64,000 bases of DNA, taken from assembly GCF_014931605.1 (NCBI RefSeq), contig NZ_CP053382.1, positions 2,914,001 through 2,978,000 on the forward strand, in the 5' to 3' direction. A program made the translations under genes and the position numbers. Below the pieces are notes generated by a model. It ran no database searches, had not been told where the DNA came from, and saw only the letters and a list, made by a program, of their open reading frames with translations. Origin of the DNA: Halomonas sp. MCCC 1A13316. Lineage in GTDB: Bacteria > Pseudomonadota > Gammaproteobacteria > Pseudomonadales > Halomonadaceae. Positions 56,141 through 64,000 of this stretch are shown here, piece after piece (the stretch's first letter is position 1; each line of letters begins with the position of its first letter).

Positions 56141-58588
56141 ATGCTCACCCTCATACTCCTCATTTTCACTATTGTCGGCCTGCTGGCGATAATGCGGCGC
56201 GAAGCTGGCGCCGTGCCGACCCTGGTCATGTTCGGCGGCCTTGGTCTGGTCGGGGTGCTTTTGGGTGCCCCCGTGCTTGGCGTACTGCTGCTGCTCGGCG
56301 CGGCGGTAGTCGCCGTGGCCGGCCTGCCTGCACTGCGTATTCAGTGGCTCACGCCGCGCCTGTTCGCCATGTTCAAGCGCGTCTCGCCCAAGGTCTCGGA
56401 TACCGAGCGCACCGCACTGGAAGCCGGCACCGTAGCCTGGGACGGCGAGCTGTTCTCGGGCCGCCCGCAGTGGGACAGGCTGATGAGCTATCGCGATGAC
56501 GGCCTGAGCGAGGAGGAACGCGCCTTCATCGACCATCAGTGCTCGGTCGCTGCCGGCATGTGCAACGCCTGGGAGATCGCCAAGGAACGCGCCGACCTTC
56601 CCGAGGAACTGTGGCAGTACCTGAAGAAGGAAGGCTTCTTCGGCATGATCATTCCCAAGGAGTTCGGTGGCCTGGGCTTCTCGGCCAAGGCCCAGTCGCT
56701 GGTGTTGCAGAAGCTCTCGATCAGCGAGACGCTGATGGTCACCGTTGGCGTGCCCAACTCCCTGGGCCCGGGCGAGCTGCTGCTCAAATACGGCACCCAG
56801 GCGCAGAAGGATCACTACCTGCCGCGCCTGGCCGACGGCCGTGACATCCCCTGCTTCGGCCTCACTGGTCCTCGCGCCGGCTCTGACGCCACCTCGCTGC
56901 CCGATACCGGTATCGTGTGCAAGGAGGTTATCGACGGTGAAGAGGTGCTGGGCCTGCGCCTCAACTTCGAGAAGCGCTGGATCACCCTGGCGCCCATCGC
57001 CACCGTGGTGGGCCTGGCCTTCCGCCTGTTCGATCCCGACCATCTACTGGGCGAGGAAGAGGACCGCGGCATCACCCTGGCACTGGTGCCGCGCAATACC
57101 GCCGGCATGGAGATCGGCCGCCGCCATCACCCCATCGGCAGCCCGTTCCTCAACGGTCCGATCAAGGGCAAGGACGTCTTCGTGCCGCTCGACACTATCA
57201 TCGGCGGCACCGAGATGATCGGCCAAGGCTGGCGCATGCTGGTGGAGTGCCTCTCCATCGGCCGCTGCATCACCCTGCCCTCCGGCGCCAGCGGCACCTC
57301 GCGCTATGCGCTGGGCTGGACCGGCGGTTTCGCCCGTATTCGCCGCCAGTTCAACGTCCCGGTAGTGGAGATGGAGGGCGTACAGGAGCCGCTCGCTCGT
57401 ATGGCTGCGCTGGGCTACATCGCCCAGGCCGCGGTTTACCAGACCGCCAATACCATCGACCGCGGCGAGAAGCCGGCGGTACCCTCGGCGATTCTCAAAA
57501 GCCAGCTCACCGAATTCCAGCGCATCGTGCTCTCCGACGCTATGGACATCCATGGCGGCAAGGCGGTGACACTGGGGCCGCGCAACTACCTGGGCATCGG
57601 CTACAGCGCCAATCCGGTGGCGATCACGGTCGAGGGTGCCAATATCATGACCCGCAACCTTATGATCTTCGGCCAGGGCGCCATCCGCTGCCACCCGTTC
57701 GTGCTCGAGGAACTGGCCGCCTCGGACAGTAACGACCTGCCGGCCTTCGATCGTGCCTTCTTCGGCCACGTCGCGCTAGTCTTCGGCAACGCCGCTCGCG
57801 CCTTTACCATGGGGCTCGGCATCGGCAAACCGAGCGTACCCTTCGACGCGGTCGCCGCAACCTACGCCCGCGACATGGCGCGCCAGTCGGCCGGTTTCAG
57901 CCTGTGCGCCGATGCCGCCATGGCGAGCCTGGGCTCGACCCTAAAGCAGCGCGAGATGATCTCGGCACGCTTGGGCGACGTGCTTTCCAATCTCTACCTC
58001 GCCTCGATGGTCCTCAAGAATTGGCAGGAAGGCGACAAGGTCGAGGGCGAGGCCGCCCTACTCCACTACAGCTGCACCCACCTGCTGCAGCGCGCCGAAC
58101 AAGCTTTCGACGAGCTGTTCGACAATCTGCCCAACCGCCCGCTGGCCGGCGTGCTACGCGCGGTGGTGATGCCGCTAGGCCGCCGCTGGAAGCGCCCCGC
58201 CGACCACTTGACCCGGGAAATCGCCCAGGCGGTATCGCGCGATACGGCGCTGCGCGCCAAGCTGCTCGAGGCGACCTGGCAGCAAGATGATGGCGTGAAG
58301 GAAAACCCCTTGGCCCGCTACAACGCCCTGCTGGCCGACTACGACCGCGCCGAGGTGCTCTATCGTACGGTCAACAAGGCCTATGCCAAGGGCGAGCTGC
58401 CGCGTCAGGCGCTGCACCCCGAAGTGCGTCTGGAAGCAGCGCGGGACAAGGGACTGGTCAGCGAGGAGGATGCCGACTTCATGCGCCGCTTCGAGGCCGA
58501 GGTGCTGGAGCTGCTCAGCGTTGACGACTTCGAATACGACGAATTCGCCACCGACAAGGCCAATATTCTGCGCCATAACGCGGCGTAA
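56141..58588 (+). CDS. fadE: Acyl-CoA dehydrogenase FadE
   Basis: This is the large FadE-type acyl-CoA dehydrogenase of beta-oxidation, 815 residues against 814 in E. coli. It has an N-terminal hydrophobic anchor (MLTLILLIFTIVGLLAIM and a second segment to about residue 60). The dehydrogenase core shows FFGMIIPKEFGGLGFSA, CFGLTGPRAGSDATS, FEKRWITLAPIATVVGLAF and DIHGGKAVTLGPRNYLG. A C-terminal domain unique to FadE follows (about 560-815). The start at 56141 has GGGAG upstream; an ATG at 56117 would add eight residues. A terminator follows at 58614. Confidence 0.95.
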   Translation: MLTLILLIFTIVGLLAIMRREAGAVPTLVMFGGLGLVGVLLGAPVLGVLLLLGAAVVAVAGLPALRIQWLTPRLFAMFKRVSPKVSDTERTALEAGTVAWDGELFSGRPQWDRLMSYRDDGLSEEERAFIDHQCSVAAGMCNAWEIAKERADLPEELWQYLKKEGFFGMIIPKEFGGLGFSAKAQSLVLQKLSISETLMVTVGVPNSLGPGELLLKYGTQAQKDHYLPRLADGRDIPCFGLTGPRAGSDATSLPDTGIVCKEVIDGEEVLGLRLNFEKRWITLAPIATVVGLAFRLFDPDHLLGEEEDRGITLALVPRNTAGMEIGRRHHPIGSPFLNGPIKGKDVFVPLDTIIGGTEMIGQGWRMLVECLSIGRCITLPSGASGTSRYALGWTGGFARIRRQFNVPVVEMEGVQEPLARMAALGYIAQAAVYQTANTIDRGEKPAVPSAILKSQLTEFQRIVLSDAMDIHGGKAVTLGPRNYLGIGYSANPVAITVEGANIMTRNLMIFGQGAIRCHPFVLEELAASDSNDLPAFDRAFFGHVALVFGNAARAFTMGLGIGKPSVPFDAVAATYARDMARQSAGFSLCADAAMASLGSTLKQREMISARLGDVLSNLYLASMVLKNWQEGDKVEGEAALLHYSCTHLLQRAEQAFDELFDNLPNRPLAGVLRAVVMPLGRRWKRPADHLTREIAQAVSRDTALRAKLLEATWQQDDGVKENPLARYNALLADYDRAEVLYRTVNKAYAKGELPRQALHPEVRLEAARDKGLVSEEDADFMRRFEAEVLELLSVDDFEYDEFATDKANILRHNAA

Positions 58589-58613
58589 CGGCTCTCGACG
58601 GCAGCAAACCTTC

Positions 58614-58638
58614 GCCCCGGCCCAGCGCCGGGGCTTTT
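58614..58638 (+). terminator. Intrinsic terminator of fadE
   Basis: An 8-bp stem (GCCCCGGC / GCCGGGGC, loop CCAGC) is followed directly by TTTT. It lies 25 bases after the fadE stop and just before the convergent permease gene ends at 58641. Confidence 0.85.
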
Positions 58639-58640
58639 GC

Positions 58641-60512
58641 TTACAGAGGCCAGACTAGCAGTATCATCGGTATCGCCACCGCCAGCACCACCAGTTCCAG
58701 CGGCAACCCCATCTTCCAGTAGTCGCCGAAGCGGTAGCCGCCCGGCCCCATCACCAGGGTATTGGACTGGTGCCCGATGGGGGTCAGAAAAGCACAGGAA
58801 GCACTGATGGCCACGGTCATGAGAAAAGGATCGATGGAAGCGTCGAAACCGTTGGCCAGGCTGACGGCTATCGGCGCCATGAGCACCGCCGCAGCCGCGT
58901 TGTTGATCACGTCGGACAGCATCATTGTGATCACGAAGAGCCCTATCAAGGTAACCACTGCGGGCCACTCCCCCCCCCACACCAGCATCATCTCTGCGAT
59001 CAGCGCCGCGCCGCCACTGGTCTCCAACGCCTGCCCCACCGGAATCATGGCGGCAAGCAGCACGATCACAGGGCCGTCGATGGCCTGGTAGCCGTCACGC
59101 AACGGCAGCACTCCCACCAACAGCGAGATCAGTGCCGCACTCGAAAGCGCCACTGCCGCGGGCAGCGCCCCCAGCAGAATGGCCAGGATGCCTGCCGCAA
59201 AGATACCCAGTGATACCAGCAGCATGCGAGGCTGGCCCAGCGCCAGGTTGCGGCTCGCCAGAGGCAAGCACCCCAGCGTTGCCAAGCTCTCGGAGAGTTC
59301 GCTCTCGCCACCCTGTAACAACAGGACGTCGCCAGCACGAAAACGAATATCACGAAGGCGTTGCTTGAGGCGGCCCCCGTCCCGAGCTACCGCCACCAGG
59401 TGCAGTCCGAACTGGTTGTGCAGGCGTAACTGGCTCACGGTACGATTAACCATCATGGAGTCGGTTCGCACTACCGCCTCGACCAGTTCAAGCCCCTCGG
59501 TATCGACCTCCTTTTTCTTTTTCTTTTCCTTCTCCTTGCGGTGCTTCTTCCCCGGATTCTCCTGCACCGACTCCGCACTGCTTTCCCGAGAAGCCGTCTC
59601 GTCGGCCGATACATCAACCTCTTCAGGCTCGGCGCCGAGCGAGAGCCCCGCCTTGTCCTCCAACAGCTTCATCTCCTCGGGACCCGCCTCCAGCATGAGA
59701 ATATCGCCCTCCCTGAGCACGCCGAAAAAGGCATGGCCGGCGCGACGCTTGTCATCGCGGACTACCGCCAGCACCGGGATGGTTTCTTCCAGCTCCTGCT
59801 GCAGCTCACGCAGGGTCAGCCCGTTGGCCTTGGAGTCCTCGCCGACCTTGAGTTCGACCAGGTAGTTGGCGGTATCGAACATCGCCTCGGTGGACGCCTT
59901 GCCGGCGCGCTGGGGGACCAACCGCCAGCCGATCAGCAGAATGAAGGCCAGCCCGGCCAAGGCCACCGCCACGCCGACCGGCGAAAAGGAGAACAAACCG
60001 AATGCCTCGCCGGAGACCGAGCGACGGTAGCTGGCGATGATGATATTGGGCGGAGTGCCGATCAGGGTAGTGAGCCCGCCCAGCAGTGAGCCAAAGGCCA
60101 GCGGCATCAGCAACAGTGAGGGAGAGGTGTCGTGCTCTCGCGCCAGGCGCATGGCCACGGGCAGCAACAGCGCCAGGGCTCCAACATTATTCATGAAGCC
60201 GGAGAGGACCACGACGGTGACGCTCAGCGCCACCAGTTGCAGGAAGAGGCGGTCGCCGACCTTGAGTACCTGCTCGGCGATCACGTCCACGACCCCGGAA
60301 CGCTCGAAGCCGCGGCTCAGTACCAGTACTGCAGCAACGGTGATCACCGCAGGATGACCAAAGCCCAGAAACGCCTCGTCGCCCGGCACCAGGCCCAACA
60401 TGACCGACCCCAGCAGGGCCGTCAGCGCCACCAGGTCATAGCGGAAGCGCCCCCAGACGAAGGCGACCAGTGTCAGGCCCAGCACGATGAATACCAGCGT
60501 ATGGTCGGCCAT
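58641..60512 (-). CDS. SLC13-family permease with two TrkA-C (RCK_C) domains
   Basis: This is an inner-membrane transporter of 623 residues. Two halves of about six membrane segments each flank a cytoplasmic region (about 205-430) with two RCK_C domains (YLVELKVGEDSKANGLTLREL and GLELVEAVVRTDSMMVNRTVSQL). The conserved SNT-type loops GTPPNIII and HQSNTLVMGPGG, and the NNAAAAVLMAPIA motif, place it in the DASS/SLC13 group (dicarboxylate, sulfate or related anions). A very Lys-rich linker KKHRKEKEKKKKK lies between the RCK_C domains near residue 330. The substrate is not predictable. The gene is convergent with fadE. Confidence 0.9.
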   Translation of the reverse strand: MADHTLVFIVLGLTLVAFVWGRFRYDLVALTALLGSVMLGLVPGDEAFLGFGHPAVITVAAVLVLSRGFERSGVVDVIAEQVLKVGDRLFLQLVALSVTVVVLSGFMNNVGALALLLPVAMRLAREHDTSPSLLLMPLAFGSLLGGLTTLIGTPPNIIIASYRRSVSGEAFGLFSFSPVGVAVALAGLAFILLIGWRLVPQRAGKASTEAMFDTANYLVELKVGEDSKANGLTLRELQQELEETIPVLAVVRDDKRRAGHAFFGVLREGDILMLEAGPEEMKLLEDKAGLSLGAEPEEVDVSADETASRESSAESVQENPGKKHRKEKEKKKKKEVDTEGLELVEAVVRTDSMMVNRTVSQLRLHNQFGLHLVAVARDGGRLKQRLRDIRFRAGDVLLLQGGESELSESLATLGCLPLASRNLALGQPRMLLVSLGIFAAGILAILLGALPAAVALSSAALISLLVGVLPLRDGYQAIDGPVIVLLAAMIPVGQALETSGGAALIAEMMLVWGGEWPAVVTLIGLFVITMMLSDVINNAAAAVLMAPIAVSLANGFDASIDPFLMTVAISASCAFLTPIGHQSNTLVMGPGGYRFGDYWKMGLPLELVVLAVAIPMILLVWPL

Positions 60513-60640
60513 ATGCGTGCAGCTCCGCCCTCATAAGTGAGTTTCCAGCACACCAGCGACGGGCCAGAAAATCCAGCCTTTTCTAATGTCTCGTGAGCCG
60601 AGTACCTGCACTCAGCCAAGACATCTGCCCGGCAACGAAA

Positions 60641-60662
60641 GAACCCGGCCAAGGCCGGGTTC
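60641..60662 (-). terminator. Terminator of the acyl-CoA operon
   Basis: A perfect 10-bp stem (GAACCCGGCC / GGCCGGGTTC, loop of two bases) is followed on the minus strand by TTTCGTT. It lies 18 bases after the crotonase stop at 60681 and so ends the minus-strand operon. Confidence 0.8.
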
Positions 60663-60680
60663 ATGCAGGAATGTCGGAGC

Positions 60681-61499
60681 TTACTTCGCCATTTTCTCGA
60701 GCATGGCGTTGACCGCCTCGAGATGCTCCGGTTCGTTGTGGCACATGCCCTGGAATACCGCGCAGATGTCGAGGAAGTCCTTGAGTTCGGTGCGCTGGGC
60801 CATTTTCATCAGCCGCTTGGTCAAGCGTGTGGCCTTGGGCGGCTGGGCGGCGATGCGTGCCGTCAGTTCGCCCACCCGTTCCATCAGCGACTCCGGCTCG
60901 GTCACTTCGAGCACTATGCCGTACTCCCTGGCCTCCTCGGCGTCGATCACCCGCCCGGAGAGGGTCAGCTCGAAGGCACGCTGGTAGCCTATCAGGCGCT
61001 GCATGAACCAGGCACCGCCGTCACCGGGGATGATGCCGAGGTTGAGGAAGGTCTCGCCGAACTTGGCCTTGCTCGAGGCGATGCGAATATCGGCCATGTT
61101 GGCGAGATCGAACCCAGCGCCGATGGCCGGCCCGTTGACCGCGGCGATGATCGGCACCTCCACCGCCTGCAGCGCCAGCGGAATACGCTGAATGCCGCGC
61201 CGGTAGCGCCCAGCCACCTCGGCCACATCGCCGGCGAAGTCGCCGCCGCGATTGGCCATGTCCTTGACGTTGCCGCCGGCGGAGAACGCCGAACCCGCGC
61301 CGGTAATGACCAGCACCGAGACTTCGTCGCAGCGGTTGACCCACTCGGCCGTGTCGACGATATCATCGGCCAGCGCGGTGCCGGTCAGCGCGTTGCGTAC
61401 GTCGTGCCGGTCCAGGGTCAGGGTCGCCACGCCCTCTTCCAGGGTGAGAAGCCCATCCTGCAGGACGGGCTGTGGGGGCTGACTCGTGCTCTCGCTCAT
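60681..61499 (-). CDS. Crotonase-family enoyl-CoA hydratase/isomerase
   Basis: This is a cytoplasmic crotonase-fold enzyme of 272 residues acting on an acyl-CoA. The oxyanion-hole segments are FSAGGNVKDM (about residue 70) and GPAIGAGFDLANMADIRIAS (about 118-137). Against rat enoyl-CoA hydratase, the position of catalytic Glu144 is not Glu (FGETFLNLGIIPG region), while the Glu164 position is kept (RAFELTLSG). A single acid is more like an isomerase than a hydratase. Its ATG overlaps the stop of the acyl-CoA synthetase gene upstream. Its true substrate is unknown. Confidence 0.87.
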   Translation of the reverse strand: MSESTSQPPQPVLQDGLLTLEEGVATLTLDRHDVRNALTGTALADDIVDTAEWVNRCDEVSVLVITGAGSAFSAGGNVKDMANRGGDFAGDVAEVAGRYRRGIQRIPLALQAVEVPIIAAVNGPAIGAGFDLANMADIRIASSKAKFGETFLNLGIIPGDGGAWFMQRLIGYQRAFELTLSGRVIDAEEAREYGIVLEVTEPESLMERVGELTARIAAQPPKATRLTKRLMKMAQRTELKDFLDICAVFQGMCHNEPEHLEAVNAMLEKMAK

Positions 61500-63712
61500 G
61501 CAGCGGGCTCCTTGGCATCGGTGGCGAATTCACGCTCCACGATAACGCGTGCGTCCACCACGGCATAGCCATCCGCATTGACGATCACCGGGTTGAGATC
61601 GAGCTCGGCAAGCTGCGGGTAGGCATCGGCGATACGCGCTACCGTGAGCAGCAGCTCGACCAGCGCCTCCTTGTCAACGGCCGGCTCGCCGCGGGCACCT
61701 TCGAGGATCTTGCGCGCCTTGATCTGCTCCACCATGCTGCGTGCATCGTGGCGCGACAGCGGGATTGAGCGGAAGGCGACGTCTTCGAGAATCTCGACGA
61801 AGATCCCGCCTAGGCCGAACATCAGCACCGGGCCGAAAATGGGGTCGCGAATCACCCCGACGATCACCTCGACGCCCTTCTTCGCCATCGGTGCGACCAG
61901 CACGCCCTCGACCTCGGCCTGGGCATCGTAGGCCCGGCAGGAGGCGAAGATCTCCTCCCGCGCACGACGCAGGGCCGCCTCACCGACCAGGTTCAGCTTG
62001 ACTCCGCCGGCATCCGACTTGTGCAGGATATCCTTCGACACCACTTTCATTGCCAGCGGCGTGTCGACGAAAGTAGCCGCTGCCTCGTCAAGCTCCGTCT
62101 CGCTGCGTGCCACGATCTCCCGCGGCACCTCGATACCGTGCTCGCGCAGCAGCTGCTTGGCCTCGTACTCGAACAGGTCACGCCCCTCGGCGCGGGCACG
62201 GGTGAACATCTCGCCAAGTTCCGACTTGGGCAAGAGTGCCGGCTCACGCGGATACGTCTCGGCGAGTGACAGGTAATCGCCGCGCTCACCCAGCGCGGTC
62301 AGCACTCTCACCGCATGCTCGATGGAAGCGTAGATCGGTAGGCCGGCTTCGTGCAGGCGACGCAGGGGAGGTGGCTTGATCGGTGTGTAGAGGCTGTAGA
62401 TCACCAGCGGCTTGTCGGTGGCCTTCGACAGGTCGACCATCGCCTCGGCGCCGCGCATCTCGTCACCCAGCAGCGATTCGGCGAAGCGCAGGCTGTAGCC
62501 GCCGAACATGCCCACCAGGAAGACGCTGTCGACGTTGTCATCGGCGGCGACGATCTCCATGCAGGTAGCCAGCAGCGACGGATTGGCGTCAGTGGAACCG
62601 GCCACGTCCACCGGGTTGACCGTCGACGCCTGGGGAATGAGCACGTCGCGCAGTTTCTGCCTGGTCGCTTCGGAAAGCTCGGCCAGCTCCAGCCCCGCCT
62701 CGGCCAGTCGGTCGGACGCGATGGTGGCCTGGCCGCCGCCGTCGGAGACCACCGCCACCCGCTTGCCGCGCGCCTTCTGCAGCAGGCCAAGGCCCTCGGC
62801 CACTGGCAGGATCTCGTCGGAGTGCTGCACCACGCTGACCCCAGCCTGGCGCAGCAGGTCCACGGTCATGGCGTAGCTGCCGGCAAGCGACCCGGTGTGG
62901 GAACTGGCCGCCTTCTGGCCGGCCTCGGTGGAACCGGACTTGTAGACTACCACCGGCTTCATGGCGGTGACGTCGCGCGCCACCTCGAGGAAGCGACGCC
63001 CATCGCGGAAGCCCTCCACGTAGAGCGTGGCCACCCGCGTGTGCTCGTCCTCGCCGAGGTAGCGCAGGTAGTCGTTGAAGCCGATGTCGCTCTGGTTACC
63101 CGGCCCTACGTAGGTGGAGAAACCGACCTGGCCGTTGTGCTGTGCCTCCAGCGCCAGCGACAGCAGCATGTTGCCCGACTGCGAGATGATGCCCACGTCA
63201 CCGGGCTTGACGTTGTCCAGCGCCAGCAGGTTGAGCCGGTGGTGCAGGTTGAAGACCCCCGAGGTGTTGGGACCGATGACGCGCACCCCGTGCGCCTCGG
63301 CCTTGGCCATCATCTCGCGCTCGAGGTCGGCGCCCTCCTCGCTCATCTCGGCAAAGCCACTGGCGAGTATCACCGCGCCCTTGATACCGCGGCGGCCGCA
63401 CTCGGCGATCAGTCCCGGCACGCTGGCAGCCGGCGTACAGATCAGCGCCAGCTCCGGGTTGCCGGGAATCTCGGCGATCGAGGGCCAGGCCTTGATGCCG
63501 AGGATCATGTCGGCCTTGGGATTGACCGGGTAGATGTCGCCGCTAAAGCCATCCTTGATCAGCCCGACCATGGCCTTGTAGCCACGCTTGGTGGGATCGC
63601 TGGAGGCACCCACCACGGCGATGCCGGTGGGCGCCAGGATGTCGTGCAGCGGGCTGCGCATGGGCAGATGTCCTTCGATCGGGTTCATGTCTCGCATCCT
63701 TGGCTCTGTCAT
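61496..63712 (-). CDS. NDP-forming acyl-CoA synthetase (acetate--CoA ligase family)
   Basis: This is a large cytoplasmic ligase of 738 residues fusing the alpha and beta parts of succinyl-CoA synthetase-type enzymes. A CoA-binding Rossmann domain (GIAVVGASSDPTKRGYKAM, about 31-50) comes first, then a succinyl-CoA-ligase-like flavodoxin domain (phospho-His region IGPNTSGVFNLHHRL and GYSLRFAESLLG), then a C-terminal ATP-grasp domain (about 510-735; AKQLLREHGIEVPREIVARS, LAMKVVSKDILHKSDAGGVKLNL). It has no N-acetyltransferase domain. It activates a carboxylic acid with ATP, forming ADP. It overlaps the genes on both sides by 4 bases. The substrate is open; aromatic or branched acids are possible. 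Confidence 0.9.
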   Translation of the reverse strand: MTEPRMRDMNPIEGHLPMRSPLHDILAPTGIAVVGASSDPTKRGYKAMVGLIKDGFSGDIYPVNPKADMILGIKAWPSIAEIPGNPELALICTPAASVPGLIAECGRRGIKGAVILASGFAEMSEEGADLEREMMAKAEAHGVRVIGPNTSGVFNLHHRLNLLALDNVKPGDVGIISQSGNMLLSLALEAQHNGQVGFSTYVGPGNQSDIGFNDYLRYLGEDEHTRVATLYVEGFRDGRRFLEVARDVTAMKPVVVYKSGSTEAGQKAASSHTGSLAGSYAMTVDLLRQAGVSVVQHSDEILPVAEGLGLLQKARGKRVAVVSDGGGQATIASDRLAEAGLELAELSEATRQKLRDVLIPQASTVNPVDVAGSTDANPSLLATCMEIVAADDNVDSVFLVGMFGGYSLRFAESLLGDEMRGAEAMVDLSKATDKPLVIYSLYTPIKPPPLRRLHEAGLPIYASIEHAVRVLTALGERGDYLSLAETYPREPALLPKSELGEMFTRARAEGRDLFEYEAKQLLREHGIEVPREIVARSETELDEAAATFVDTPLAMKVVSKDILHKSDAGGVKLNLVGEAALRRAREEIFASCRAYDAQAEVEGVLVAPMAKKGVEVIVGVIRDPIFGPVLMFGLGGIFVEILEDVAFRSIPLSRHDARSMVEQIKARKILEGARGEPAVDKEALVELLLTVARIADAYPQLAELDLNPVIVNADGYAVVDARVIVEREFATDAKEPAA

Positions 63713-64000
63713 TTGCCCTTGAACTCGGGGGCGCGTTTCTCGGCGAAGGCGTCGACCCCCTCCTGCCAGTCATCCGTGGTCGAGCAGGTAAAGACGGCGT
63801 CCAGTTCCTGCTGCAATTGGCTCTCGAGGCCGGTATCGCTGCCCTGGTTGACCAGGCGCTTGAGCATGGCGATCGACACCGGTGCCTGTCTGGCCAGGGT
63901 CTCGGCCAGGCGATGCGTCTCTTGCTTCAGTTCGCCGCCTGAATGCGTGGAAGTCGCCAGGCCGATGCGCGCCGCCTCGCGGCCGTCGATGCGCCGCCCC
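63709..64000 (-). CDS. Enoyl-CoA hydratase/crotonase family protein (5' part off window)
   Basis: These are the last 96 or so residues of a second crotonase-fold protein. The minus strand reads GRRIDGREAARIGLA, then APVSIAMLKRLVNQG and ends DDWQEGVDAFAEKRAPEFKGK, the usual C-terminal FxEKRxPxFxGx pattern of enoyl-CoA hydratases. The stop overlaps the start of the acyl-CoA synthetase (ATGA), so it is the upstream gene of this operon. The catalytic region lies outside the window. Confidence 0.88.
   Translation of the reverse strand, partial: GRRIDGREAARIGLATSTHSGGELKQETHRLAETLARQAPVSIAMLKRLVNQGSDTGLESQLQQELDAVFTCSTTDDWQEGVDAFAEKRAPEFKGK

Overview
The window looks like a chromosome segment of a halophilic gammaproteobacterium of the Halomonas type (Halomonadaceae). 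This rests on high GC coding sequence, Pseudomonas/Halomonas-like housekeeping gene order (maf-mreDCB, gatCAB, hemA-prfA-prmC-moeB, lolB-ispE-prs-rplY-pth-ychF) and a complete choline-to-glycine-betaine module (choX, betIBA). No species name can be read from the sequence alone.

Layout. 1-3142: cell-shape block on the minus strand (maf partial, mreD, mreC, mreB). 3322-6623: gatC-gatA-gatB amidotransferase operon. 6682-7233: a PuuR-like regulator, then a small DUF6435 protein, a chemoreceptor and rmuC. 10993-33900: a long catabolic region devoted largely to polyamines. It holds a LuxR-type regulator, two related aldehyde dehydrogenases, an M20 amidohydrolase, a spuC-type putrescine aminotransferase, puuD, two puuA-type glutamine synthetase homologues, three puuB-type FAD oxidoreductases, a GntR regulator with a striking tandem operator, an NhaC-type antiporter, and a potF-G-H-I ABC transporter. 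Both putrescine routes are encoded: direct transamination (SpuC plus aldehyde dehydrogenase) and the gamma-glutamyl route (PuuA, PuuB, PuuC-type dehydrogenase, PuuD). 34141-38786: moeB, lrp, prmC, prfA, hemA. 39020-45872: TPR lipoprotein, lolB, ispE, prs, rplY, pth, ychF. 45926-50589: tRNA-Met, M18 aminopeptidase, prc protease, three tRNA-Asn and a second, inverted tRNA-Met. 50666-55837: choX diverging from betI-betB-betA. 56141-58588: fadE. 58641-60512: an SLC13-type permease. 60681-64000: an overlapping three-gene acyl-CoA operon running off the window edge.

The most unusual region is 11.8-25 kb, which carries traces of repeated deletion and recombination. One aldehyde dehydrogenase has lost 114 codons in frame. 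It shares a near-identical tract of about 530 bp with its neighbour 4 kb away. Between them, the 5' part of a class III aminotransferase gene is joined to the 3' third of an agmatine deiminase gene. At 24.67-24.87 kb, the C-terminal ends of a lost glycine-zipper gene and a lost glutamine synthetase gene lie back to back.

I found no CRISPR array, prophage, insertion sequence or defence system. All functional calls come from reading motifs and remembered family features; no database search was run.
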